Assembly: GCA_948960675.1 (NCBI GenBank)
Contig: CARDPF010000007.1
Coordinates: 1-23,028 of the forward strand
Reading direction: 5' to 3'
Origin: an uncultured Eisenbergiella sp.
GTDB taxonomy: Bacteria; Bacillota; Clostridia; Lachnospirales; Lachnospiraceae
DNA length: 23,028 nucleotides
The translations under genes and the position numbers were made by a program. Positions 1 through 7,225 of this stretch are shown here, in pieces. Numbering within the stretch: position 1 is the stretch's first letter; each line of letters opens with the position of its first letter. The notes beneath the pieces are model-generated. The model was not told where the DNA came from and did no database searches. It saw only the letters and a program-made list of their open reading frames with translations.

Positions 1-49
1 GCGACCACCGAGATCTACACTCTTTCCCTACACGACGCTCTTCCGATCT
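1..49 (+). other. Illumina P5/TruSeq sequencing adapter left on the contig end
   Basis: These 49 bases match, from memory, the 3' part of the Illumina P5/TruSeq universal adapter, ending in the characteristic CTCTTCCGATCT at 38-49. Genomic sequence starts at about base 50. The reading frame of the fucosidase fragment is open across the boundary but makes sense only from base 51. This is an assembly artefact and should be masked. Confidence 0.97.
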
Positions 50-50
50 C

Positions 51-422
51 ATTGCGCCCCAGCCAAACGGCGCGCTCCCTGCACCCGCCGTCGCCTCCCT
101 GCAGGAATTGGGGCGCTGGCTATCCGTTTTCGGGGAGGGGATTTATAACACCAAAATCTGCTCCCCCTATGTGGATTCCGGTTTTTGTTACACCCAAAAA
201 GCCCATACATCCTACGCCTTTTATTTATATGACGACCAACCGGCCCTCCCCCAATGGCTGCCTGTTTCCACCGGCCAAAAAATCCGCTCCGTGACCGCCA
301 TGCGCACCAAAACCCCTTTGGAGTTTGCCCAGTCCGATGCCCGCATTTTTGTAAATACCTCCGGCCTGGATTTACAAAACGCTTTCTACGCCGAAGGGTT
401 TGCATTGGAATTTGAGCCCTGA
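51..422 (+). CDS. alpha-L-fucosidase (GH29), C-terminal fragment
   Basis: This is the 3' end of a gene whose 5' part is cut off by the contig end; 123 residues remain before the TGA at 420-422. The first readable residues (IAPQPNGALP, then LGRWLSVFGEGIYNTK) match the end of the GH29 catalytic barrel. In that family, an 'N-x-x-P-x-x-x-G' turn is followed by a helix and the conserved 'GxWLxxNGEAIYxT' signature. The remaining ~85 residues resemble the C-terminal beta-sandwich of these enzymes. GH29 enzymes release alpha-L-fucose from host or plant glycans, which fits a gut commensal. The catalytic nucleophile and acid/base lie upstream and cannot be checked. It is convergent with the peptidase gene on the other strand, with 31 bases between the two stop codons. 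The family call is good; substrate linkage is unknown. Confidence 0.8.
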   Translation: MAPQPNGALPAPAVASLQELGRWLSVFGEGIYNTKICSPYVDSGFCYTQKAHTSYAFYLYDDQPALPQWLPVSTGQKIRSVTAMRTKTPLEFAQSDARIFVNTSGLDLQNAFYAEGFALEFEP

Positions 423-435
423 AAAACCGTCGCCG

Positions 436-472
436 GGGGCGGCATTTTGGAGTCTACTCCAACAGCCGCCCC
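436..472 (-). terminator. long hairpin overlapping the 3' end of the peptidase gene; probable terminator
   Basis: Outer stem GGGGCGGC (436-443) pairs perfectly with GCCGCCCC (465-472). Inner stem TTGGAGT (447-453) pairs with ACTCCAA (456-462) around a two-base loop. Read on the minus strand, a run of five T (422-426) follows after about nine bases, giving a factor-independent terminator with a slightly long spacer. The TAG stop of the peptidase gene (454-456) is inside the hairpin loop and inner stem. There is no T run on the plus-strand side, so it is a weaker terminator for the fucosidase gene. Confidence 0.6.
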
Positions 473-1887
473 GCAATAATGTCAAAGGTCCGGCGCAAAT
501 CCAATTTTCCGAATCCCCATTGTCGGCTTGGGTATACCTGATCCGCTTCCTCTCTGGCCCCCCGGCGCAGGTATCCCACAATCCCCCTTCCCGAAACATA
601 GGGGGCATTGCCGTCCACTACACACCACTGCATCAGCTGCAAAATCGCCCCGGCAGTCACGGCCGCCGCCATGGCTCCGCCGGTATAAGGGCCCACTATC
701 GTACTGATTCCCACACCCGGGGCCGCCAGATCCGGCTTGATCCCCCCGTCCCTGCCAAAGCCCTGTCCGGAGGCAAAGTAAAAACCACCGGTACTGCTGT
801 CATAGGAAGTCGTAGTCACCACGCCATCCGCATAGGATGGCATTGTCAGCGTCGTCTCCGGTGTGGGTGTCAAAAAAAAGGCTTCCCCCGACTGAAACTG
901 CCGTAATGTCAGCCAGATATCAAAAGTCGCGTTCTGCAGCACCCGTTCTCCCCGCACATAAATTGTCCATACGCCGGGGGACGGCGCGACGAACCGCATT
1001 ACAATCAATTCGTCTTCCGTGTTGCGCTCATTGGGAATATACGTTATGGTAAGCCTGGTTTTTTCATATACAAACGTATAATGCACTTCACGGCTGATCC
1101 TGAAATTGGTTTCCGGTATGACTTCCCCGCCGGGAGAGCGGACACTGATCTGGAAAACGGACGGGCTCTCCCCCCACAGTTCCGCCATAAAACCCTTCAT
1201 ATTTTCGCTGACCCGGATTTCCACCGGTCTCGCCTCCCCCGTGAGCCCTGCCCTGAAATGTCCTGCCGAACTCCCCTCGTTGCCACCGCTCACAGCCGCC
1301 GCCATTCCGCTGTAACGCATCGTATACTCCATATAATCCATCAAAGAGGAACTGCCGTTATGGCTTCCCAGGGACGTCCCCAGTCCCATGCACATCACCA
1401 CCGGCCGTGTAAAGGGAACCACAAACTGTCTCACATATTTGATGGCAAACATGATATCATCCGAACTATAGGCAGGCTCACCGTCCCGAATCAGATAGTA
1501 GTCCCGTAAATATTGTTTGGCGGGCTTAAGCTTCACTACTACAAACAGGGCATCGGGAGCCGCTCCCGTAAATGTAATCCCTCCGTCTATTCTGCTCCCT
1601 GCGGCTACACTGGCCAAGGCCGTGCCGTGGCCGATCTCATCCCTTTGCGGTACCATTTCATGGGGATCTTCCAGCTGCAGCGCTTCGTTGATTTGCTGTT
1701 GTGTATACAGGGTGCCATAAGCAAACCCTTCCGGCGGCTGCCCACCCTGATCCGTCTGATCCCATATGGCCAAAATCCGGCTGGAACCGTCCGAATACCT
1801 AAACACGGGGTTTTCATAGTCTATCCCATATGGTGTTTCATCCGTGACAGCATAAGGACGTCCCTTTCCCGCCCCAAAAGGCAACAT
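454..1887 (-). CDS. truncated S8 (subtilisin-like, Csp-type) peptidase relative lacking catalytic Asp and Ser
   Basis: The 477-residue product has the clostridial S8/Csp layout from the first Asp loop onward. It shows GIDYENPVF and SSRILAIWDQT (21-45), the His loop GHGTALAS with His87, an oxyanion-type GGNEG with Asn203, the family's inserted domain (about 215-360), and IKPDLAAPG (383-391). In the family the motif just before GIDY carries the catalytic Asp (IIDSGIDY). Here it reads ETPYGIDY and the roughly 90-residue N-terminal part is absent. At the nucleophile site (normally GTSxAA) it reads GGAMAA, so Ala405 (codon 673-675) replaces Ser. Only the His of the triad remains. The ATG at 1885-1887 overlaps the DUF6870 stop; a TTG one codon earlier is possible. 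It is probably a gene cut by integration of the neighbouring recombinase module. A recruited pseudoprotease, as CspA and CspC are in Clostridioides difficile germination, is the alternative. Confidence 0.75.
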   Translation of the reverse strand: MLPFGAGKGRPYAVTDETPYGIDYENPVFRYSDGSSRILAIWDQTDQGGQPPEGFAYGTLYTQQQINEALQLEDPHEMVPQRDEIGHGTALASVAAGSRIDGGITFTGAAPDALFVVVKLKPAKQYLRDYYLIRDGEPAYSSDDIMFAIKYVRQFVVPFTRPVVMCMGLGTSLGSHNGSSSLMDYMEYTMRYSGMAAAVSGGNEGSSAGHFRAGLTGEARPVEIRVSENMKGFMAELWGESPSVFQISVRSPGGEVIPETNFRISREVHYTFVYEKTRLTITYIPNERNTEDELIVMRFVAPSPGVWTIYVRGERVLQNATFDIWLTLRQFQSGEAFFLTPTPETTLTMPSYADGVVTTTSYDSSTGGFYFASGQGFGRDGGIKPDLAAPGVGISTIVGPYTGGAMAAAVTAGAILQLMQWCVVDGNAPYVSGRGIVGYLRRGAREEADQVYPSRQWGFGKLDLRRTFDIIAGRLLE

Positions 1888-2150
1888 CAAATATGGGCCT
1901 TCGCCTGATTTTGGATGTACTCTGCGATCCGGTCCTCCAGGGTCTTTTCACATTCCGCAAACGAAAGTTTCAAGACATATTCCCCTGCTTTCACCACATA
2001 GGGATTGCGTGTCTGTTCCAAAAAACTCTGCCGCTTCTTTTCAAGTGTGTCCGTTTCTTCTATAATAATGTCATGGATATCCGTCAGTTTTTCCCTGTCC
2101 ACCTTCCGGACATCCACCTCCTGCATCCTAAGCAAATCCTCTTTTTGCAT
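1887..2150 (-). CDS. DUF6870 family small protein
   Basis: This gene encodes a small acidic protein of 87 residues. The sequence (LLRMQEVDVRKVDREKLTDI near the start, NPYVVKAGEYVLKLSF in the middle, TLEDRIAEYIQ near the end) matches my recollection of DUF6870, a family of about 80 residues found in Clostridia next to recombinases and other mobile genes. Its function is unknown. An ATG at 2171 would add seven residues but has no ribosome binding site. The ATG at 2150 is preceded by GGAGGGG about ten bases upstream and begins with the family's usual 'MxxEDLxxMQxVD'. The C-terminus runs about five residues beyond the usual family end, and its TGA overlaps the peptidase start as TGATG, which would permit translational coupling. 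No membrane segment or cysteine motif is visible. Confidence 0.7.
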   Translation of the reverse strand: MQKEDLLRMQEVDVRKVDREKLTDIHDIIIEETDTLEKKRQSFLEQTRNPYVVKAGEYVLKLSFAECEKTLEDRIAEYIQNQAKAHI

Positions 2151-2199
2151 GCCCTTTTTCCCCTCCAACATCCATCATCATTTATTCCCACGGGCAATG

Positions 2200-2231
2200 C
2201 GCCAAGGGGATGCGTTAGCATCCATTTGGCG
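2200..2231. repeat. nested perfect hairpin between the recombinase operon and DUF6870
   Basis: CGCCAA (2200-2205) pairs with TTGGCG (2226-2231), and inside it GGATGC (2208-2213) pairs with GCATCC (2218-2223) around the loop GTTA. Two unpaired bases on each side separate the stems. No T run follows on either strand, so it is not a standard terminator. It may be a dispersed palindromic repeat, a recombinase binding site, or an RNA element in the leader of the DUF6870 gene. Confidence 0.6.
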
Positions 2232-2253
2232 AAGGCCGTGAGGGTCAAATGCC

Positions 2254-2269
2254 ACACACTTTAGTGTGT
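2254..2269. repeat. short perfect inverted repeat
   Basis: ACACACT (2254-2260) and AGTGTGT (2263-2269) are separated by two bases. On the minus strand a GCGACA motif lies directly upstream of it (2271-2276) and a second copy lies about 30 bases further upstream (2301-2306). With the hairpin at 2200-2231 it fills most of the 163-base gap between the third recombinase and DUF6870. Confidence 0.5.
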
Positions 2270-2313
2270 TGTCGCAAACCTGATACCCCGTCCGGTTGCT
2301 GTCGCATTTTTGA

Positions 2314-3843
2314 TTACAATGCTTCCGTGTTCCAAACGATCTCCATCCGCTCCCGGTATACCACAATCCTGTCAATAAGCCGCTCCGCCATTTTCCAGTC
2401 TCCGCTGTCCGGAATGGCCGACGCTTTTTCCTCTGTCCCAAAGGCAGCCCGCCCCAATTCCTCCAGTGTCTTTTTTTCAGCCTCCTGTGCCAAAAGCCTT
2501 CTTTCCGTTTCCCCAATCCGCTCCCTGCAATCCTGCAGTGCCCTTGCCAAAACCTCCTCCTGTCCGTCGGCCGCATACGTTTCATATGCGCGCTGTCTGT
2601 CCCGCTGCAGCCCTACAAGCCTAGCCCGCAGTTTTTGTACCTCCTGCCGTGCCTTTTGGATCTGCCCTGCACATAGCTGCCTTTCCCGCTCTGCTGCCCC
2701 CGTCCTTTTCTCTTTTTGCAGTTTTTCCCCGATCCGTGCAAATACAAACCGTTCCAAAGAGGAAATTTCCACCTTTTCCACACAACCGGCACATGTCCGC
2801 GCCGTATAACGCTGGCTGCAGGTAAAATAGCCGCTGCCCCGCCTCCGGAAGGTCAAATTATGGCCGCATCCCCCGCAAACCATCCTGCCCACCAACGGAT
2901 GCCGCTTTTCTTTTTGGGGAACCGTGTACGGTCGCCTGCTGCGCTGCGCCTTGTCAAAGGTCTGCCTGTCTACAATCGGCACATGGTGACCGGGATGCAC
3001 CTTCCACTCTGTCCTCGGCCTCATACGCCTTTTGGCGCCCACCCGGTCTTTGGTATATTTTCCGTAAACCATGTCCCCTGCATAGCATTCATTTCGCAGG
3101 ATCCTGCAAACCGTTGCCACACTCCAGACATATGTCTTTCCTTTCGGTTTTTTGGTTGTCTGTCCCTGCTCCGCCAAATATTGCATCGGTGTCTTGTGTC
3201 CCTGCGCATTCAGCTGTCCGGCAATCTCTGCGGTGGTCTTTCCCTCTATCGCCATCCCGAAAATCCGCCGCACCGCCGAAGCCTGCGGCTCTGCTATTTC
3301 CAGCCCGCCCCTGGCCTTTGGCTCCTTTTTGTAACCGAAGGGAACATGTCCCGAAGCATACAGTCCTTCTTCCTTTCTGGCCGACAGCGCGGCCCGCACC
3401 TTTTGGGAAAGATCCTTGCTGTACAGATCGTAAAGCAGTCCCCGAAATGCCGTCTCCAATCCCGCAGACGATGTTTCCGCTTCCAGACTGTCGTAATGGT
3501 CGTTTATGGAAATAAAACGGATCCCCAAAGCCGGAAAAAACCGCTCCAAGTAGGAGCCAAGCTCCACGTAATCCCGGGAAAACCGGGAAAAATCCTTGAC
3601 AAGAATGCAGTCTAAGCCATGCGCTGCCGCCAGCGACAGCATCCGCAAAACCCCCGGCCGTTCCATGGTTGTGCCAGAATACCCGTCATCCACAAATTCC
3701 AATAATTCCTCCCCCGCAAAGGCCGTTTTTGCATAATTTTGCAGCAGCATGCGCTGCATCCGGATACTGTTGCTCTCCCCTGTCCCGGGCGCGTCTTCCT
3801 TTGACAGCCGCATATAGAGCGCAATCCTTCCCTGCCCCTTCAT
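2314..3843 (-). CDS. large serine recombinase (third of three)
   Basis: This encodes a site-specific DNA recombinase of the large serine (resolvase/invertase) family, 509 residues. The resolvase domain at the N-terminus has YMRLS with catalytic Ser14, DDGYSG (52-57), and the active-site helix VKDFSRFSRDY with Arg87 and Arg90. The recombinase domain follows (about 160-300), then a zinc ribbon (Cys323, Cys326, Cys342, Cys351) and a basic coiled-coil region (about 365-480). The frame is open 61 codons further upstream, but that extension is Arg/Gly-rich and unlike the family. The ATG at 3841-3843 follows GGAGGAGG and overlaps the previous stop as ATGA, so this start is preferred and implies translational coupling. 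All catalytic residues that can be checked are intact. Confidence 0.93.
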   Translation of the reverse strand: MKGQGRIALYMRLSKEDAPGTGESNSIRMQRMLLQNYAKTAFAGEELLEFVDDGYSGTTMERPGVLRMLSLAAAHGLDCILVKDFSRFSRDYVELGSYLERFFPALGIRFISINDHYDSLEAETSSAGLETAFRGLLYDLYSKDLSQKVRAALSARKEEGLYASGHVPFGYKKEPKARGGLEIAEPQASAVRRIFGMAIEGKTTAEIAGQLNAQGHKTPMQYLAEQGQTTKKPKGKTYVWSVATVCRILRNECYAGDMVYGKYTKDRVGAKRRMRPRTEWKVHPGHHVPIVDRQTFDKAQRSRRPYTVPQKEKRHPLVGRMVCGGCGHNLTFRRRGSGYFTCSQRYTARTCAGCVEKVEISSLERFVFARIGEKLQKEKRTGAAERERQLCAGQIQKARQEVQKLRARLVGLQRDRQRAYETYAADGQEEVLARALQDCRERIGETERRLLAQEAEKKTLEELGRAAFGTEEKASAIPDSGDWKMAERLIDRIVVYRERMEIVWNTEAL

Positions 3844-5432
3844 CCTCCTCCTTCTCCGGCGTTTTCCTCCGGGCAAAACCGTAAAACCACCTCCACCCGC
3901 CGGTCCGGATATACAAATATTTGGGCAACAAACGCCTCCAAAATGTCCCTGCCCAGCCAGCCCTCTCCCCCATTTCCTGACAACGCGGCCAACTCCCTCT
4001 TTTTTTTCTCCAGCCATTCTTCCCACAGCTTTTTGTCATCCTGCAGGCCTGCAAGTTTTTGCGTCAATTCCCCCATCCGCTGCCCGCCCCTTTTTTTCCG
4101 GCATTCAAAATCCTGCAGGCTGCATGCGCCCTCCCGATACTGTGCATACATTTTTGCCCCTTCCCTTTTTTCCGCCTCCAAAAGGCTTTGTATACGCCCG
4201 CCCCGTTCCTGCAGCCGCCGTATCTGTTTTTGGGCTGTCCGTTTTGCCTCCGTAAGCCACTCGCCCCCGTCCGTTTGGCATAAAAAATATCCCTGCCACA
4301 AAGCCGTTTCCGCCAGTTTTTGAAGGATCGGGGCCGATACCGCTTTGCGTCCGCATTTTTTTTCATCCACACGCCGGGAATTTGGGCAGCAATATCCGTA
4401 CCTGTATTGCATTTTTCCGGATGCTGTTCTCCTATTTCTGGAAAAACGCTGCATTTTGTGCATACACTCCCCGCAGTACAAAAGGCCTGCAAACAAATCC
4501 GCCTCTTTTTCGGAACTTTTTGCTGTACGGTGCCGCCCGTTTTGTTCCAGCCTGCAAGCCGCACGCCGAAACTGCTGCCGGCTGACAATTGCCGGATACC
4601 ACTGCTGCCCGTCCTTTCCGCCAAAGGAATCCTCCCCCTGTGTGCTTTCCCTGTCCTGCTCCCGCTGTGGGGTTCCTGTGTAAACGGCATTTGCCAAAAG
4701 ATATTTTACACTGCACAGCGTCCAACCCTGCAGTTCCTCCCCCGGCTGTCGGTATACGTGTCCGTAACGCCTATAATCCGCCGGACGATGCACCTGTCCC
4801 TGATACAGTTTTTCCGCAATCTGCCGCATGGATTTGCCGTCTCCGTATTCGTCAAAAATCTGCCGGACTATCGCTGCCCCCTCTTCCTCCACCGCAAGGC
4901 CTCTTCTTTTTTCCTCCCGCATAATCCGGTATCCGTACGGTGCGCAGCCGCCTATAAAGCTTCCTTCCCGGCAGGCCTGCCGTCTGGAGGCTTTCACTTT
5001 TGCGGAAATATCCCTGGCATACATTTCGTTCACCAGATTTTTCAGCCTTACCTCCAGTTCGCCGCTGCCGACATGATTGCTGTCAAAATGGTCCGTGACC
5101 GCGACAAAACGCACCCCCATCGCCGGAAAAATCCTCTCCATGTACGTACCGGCCTCCAGATAATCCCTCCCAAAACGGGAAAAATCTTTCACCACCACGC
5201 AATTGATCCTGCCGTTGTGCAGTTCCCCCAGCAGTTCTTCCCAGCCCTTTCTCCGAAAATTCGTCCCGGTTTTTCCCAGATCCGTATAACATGCCACCGG
5301 TTCCACATCCTCCTGCCCTGCAATCCATGCCTTTGCAATTGCAATCTGGGACTCGATGGAGTCATTTTTTTGGTTGTGGCCATCCACGGACAATCTGGCA
5401 TAAATCCCGGCAGCATACCGCTTATTTTCCAT
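3840..5432 (-). CDS. large serine recombinase (second of three)
   Basis: This is a 530-residue large serine recombinase, divergent from its two neighbours. YARLS carries catalytic Ser15, followed by VKDFSRFGRDY (Arg86, Arg89) and AVTDHFDS (111-118). The recombinase domain spans about 145-300. The zinc ribbon LLYCGEC (Cys320, Cys323) has its second pair at Cys348 or Cys349 and Cys360. A Lys/Glu/Gln-rich coiled coil runs to near the C-terminus. An in-frame ATG at 5480 lacks a ribosome binding site. The ATG at 5430-5432, after GGGGGAAGGGG, gives the usual short lead-in MENKRYAAGIYARLS. The gene begins 56 bases after the first recombinase ends and overlaps the third by four bases. A set of three unequal recombinases is known from some Firmicutes integrative elements, where more than one may be needed for excision and integration. 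Confidence 0.93.
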   Translation of the reverse strand: MENKRYAAGIYARLSVDGHNQKNDSIESQIAIAKAWIAGQEDVEPVACYTDLGKTGTNFRRKGWEELLGELHNGRINCVVVKDFSRFGRDYLEAGTYMERIFPAMGVRFVAVTDHFDSNHVGSGELEVRLKNLVNEMYARDISAKVKASRRQACREGSFIGGCAPYGYRIMREEKRRGLAVEEEGAAIVRQIFDEYGDGKSMRQIAEKLYQGQVHRPADYRRYGHVYRQPGEELQGWTLCSVKYLLANAVYTGTPQREQDRESTQGEDSFGGKDGQQWYPAIVSRQQFRRAACRLEQNGRHRTAKSSEKEADLFAGLLYCGECMHKMQRFSRNRRTASGKMQYRYGYCCPNSRRVDEKKCGRKAVSAPILQKLAETALWQGYFLCQTDGGEWLTEAKRTAQKQIRRLQERGGRIQSLLEAEKREGAKMYAQYREGACSLQDFECRKKRGGQRMGELTQKLAGLQDDKKLWEEWLEKKKRELAALSGNGGEGWLGRDILEAFVAQIFVYPDRRVEVVLRFCPEENAGEGGG

Positions 5433-5488
5433 GCCCCTTCCCCCTGTCCTTAGCCATGAGGCCGCCGGTTGTACCCCCATGCCGTTCT

Positions 5489-7072
5489 TTAGCGGTCCGG
5501 TTTGTATCCGTCCCGGAAACGGAAACGAATGCCGATGCGTTTGTCCTCATAGACTTCAATCCGTTCCACAAAGGCTGCAACCGCCATGCGGCCGCTCTGT
5601 TCTTCCCCTCCTTCCTCCCAAAAACGCCGCACCGCCCCTTCCTGCTTTTTTACCGCTTCCTGCAGCCGCCTGTAGTATTCCCCATACAGGCAGGAAAAGT
5701 CGGCAAAATCCTCCTGTCCCAATATCCCCTTTTCCAAATCCTCCCCCAATCCCACCAGCAGTCCATGCAGCCGCCCCTTCACCTGTCCAAGCCGCCGGAT
5801 CTCCTCCCCAAACCAGAACACCTCGCCCAAATCCCTTTCTTTTGCCCGCCTGCCTTTCCCCTCCGTCCAAACCGCCGCCTGCAGGCGTATTGCATCCCCG
5901 AGGATCTCCCCCAATTCCTTTTGCGAAATGAAATGTTTAGAGCAGCCCTTCCCACGGTGAAAGGTCGGGCATACGTATCCGTCAGCCCCCCTCTTTTTGG
6001 CCGTATCCCTCCTTGGGACCAACGGTCTCTTGCAATCTCCACAAAATAAAAGTCCTGCATATGGGTGAAAAAATTTTCCTCCCCCCGATGCACGACAATC
6101 CGCCGCAGACAACCTCTGCACATTTTCAAATTCTTCCTTGGTAATCACCGCCTCATGGGTATTGGCCCGGCATATCCGGCACTCCTTCGGCACGATGTAA
6201 CGTTTTTCCTCCTTATGGCTGATCTTTTGCGTTTTTCCCTGCACCAGCGTCCCTGTATAGGTTTCGTCCTGCAGAATCCGCCTCACCGCTACCGCAGACC
6301 ACTGCGGCCATTGTCTTGTGGCAAATCCGCTCTCCAGCCGCACACCCATCGTTTTTTTATAAACATAGGGGGATAAAATCCCCCTCTCCTCCAGCTTTTT
6401 CGCAATCCGCTGGCAACTCATCCCACACATACGCCAAAAAAATATTTTTTGCACCACCATAGCGGCATAGCCGTCCACCACCAGCCTGCCCTGTCCCGTC
6501 CCTTTTTGGTATCCGTACACCGAAAACGCACCCACAAACTCCCCCCGCTTTTGCCTGATACGCTTCTGGCTCTTGATTTTAACCGATATATCCTGACAGT
6601 AAGAATCATTGATAAAATTTTTGACCGGCAGCAAAAAGGACGTCTCCCTGTCACTTGCCGTCAGGGAATCGTAGTGATCCGTAACCGCAATGAACCGGAC
6701 GCCCAACGCCGGAAAAACCCGCTGCAACAGCCGCCCGGCCTCAATATAGTCCCGCCCAAACCGGGATAAATCCTTTACGATTACACAATTCACCTTTTGG
6801 GAACGGATATCCTCCATCATCCGCAAAAAAGCAGGCCTCGCAAAGCACGCCCCCGAATACCCGTCATCCGTATAAATACCGGCGGCCTCCATCCCTTCCT
6901 GCCCCCGGATAAAAGAATCAATCAGTTCCCGCTGGGAACGGATGCTGTCACTCTCCGCTTTTCCATTTTTTCCGATATCCGTATCGTCCCGGGACAGACG
7001 CAGATAAACCGCAGCCTGATAGGGCGCTTTTTTCGTTGGCACAGCCTGCGGATTGTCCCACGCTGCCTCCAT
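5489..7072 (-). CDS. large serine recombinase (first of three)
   Basis: This is a 527-residue large serine recombinase and the first gene of the recombinase operon. AVYLRLS carries catalytic Ser27, with SQRELI (46-51), DDGYSG (69-74) and IVKDLSRFGRDYIEAG (Arg104, Arg107) completing the active site. The recombinase domain lies at about 165-320. The zinc ribbon has Cys344, Cys347, Cys368 and Cys377. A helical segment rich in Arg and Glu follows, with a conserved-looking end FVERIEVYEDKRIGIRF. The ATG at 7070-7072 follows a GGGAGGG ribosome binding site about eight bases upstream. The 153 bases before it contain no promoter close to consensus that I can defend, and no strong terminator separates it from the epimerase gene upstream. 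Read-through from the glycan locus is therefore possible. Confidence 0.94.
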   Translation of the reverse strand: MEAAWDNPQAVPTKKAPYQAAVYLRLSRDDTDIGKNGKAESDSIRSQRELIDSFIRGQEGMEAAGIYTDDGYSGACFARPAFLRMMEDIRSQKVNCVIVKDLSRFGRDYIEAGRLLQRVFPALGVRFIAVTDHYDSLTASDRETSFLLPVKNFINDSYCQDISVKIKSQKRIRQKRGEFVGAFSVYGYQKGTGQGRLVVDGYAAMVVQKIFFWRMCGMSCQRIAKKLEERGILSPYVYKKTMGVRLESGFATRQWPQWSAVAVRRILQDETYTGTLVQGKTQKISHKEEKRYIVPKECRICRANTHEAVITKEEFENVQRLSAADCRASGGGKFFHPYAGLLFCGDCKRPLVPRRDTAKKRGADGYVCPTFHRGKGCSKHFISQKELGEILGDAIRLQAAVWTEGKGRRAKERDLGEVFWFGEEIRRLGQVKGRLHGLLVGLGEDLEKGILGQEDFADFSCLYGEYYRRLQEAVKKQEGAVRRFWEEGGEEQSGRMAVAAFVERIEVYEDKRIGIRFRFRDGYKPDR

Positions 7073-7225
7073 GAAAGCATCCCTCCCTAAACAGCCCCAT
7101 CCTTTCCTCTATCCTATGCCATCCACAGGCTGTCCTACTCATTTTATTTGGGCAAATTTTGTGTAATATCCCCCTGCACAAATCCCGGCCGCCAGACGGC
7201 GTGTACGCAGGCGGGGCAAAAGCCA

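Noticed and set aside
2200..2231. Hairpin as terminator of the recombinase operon
   Set aside because: The stem is strong but no T run follows on either strand, and a co-oriented gene with a good ribosome binding site lies just downstream.
3844..4026. N-terminal extension of the third recombinase
   Set aside because: The 61 extra codons overlap the second recombinase, encode Arg/Gly-rich non-family sequence, and the ATG at 3843 has GGAGGAGG and an ATGA overlap.
4320..5453. Long plus-strand open frame opposite the second recombinase
   Set aside because: It is fully antisense to a well-supported gene, is rich in Pro, Cys, His and Phe as expected for the complement of Lys/Glu/Arg-rich coding sequence, and resembles no family.
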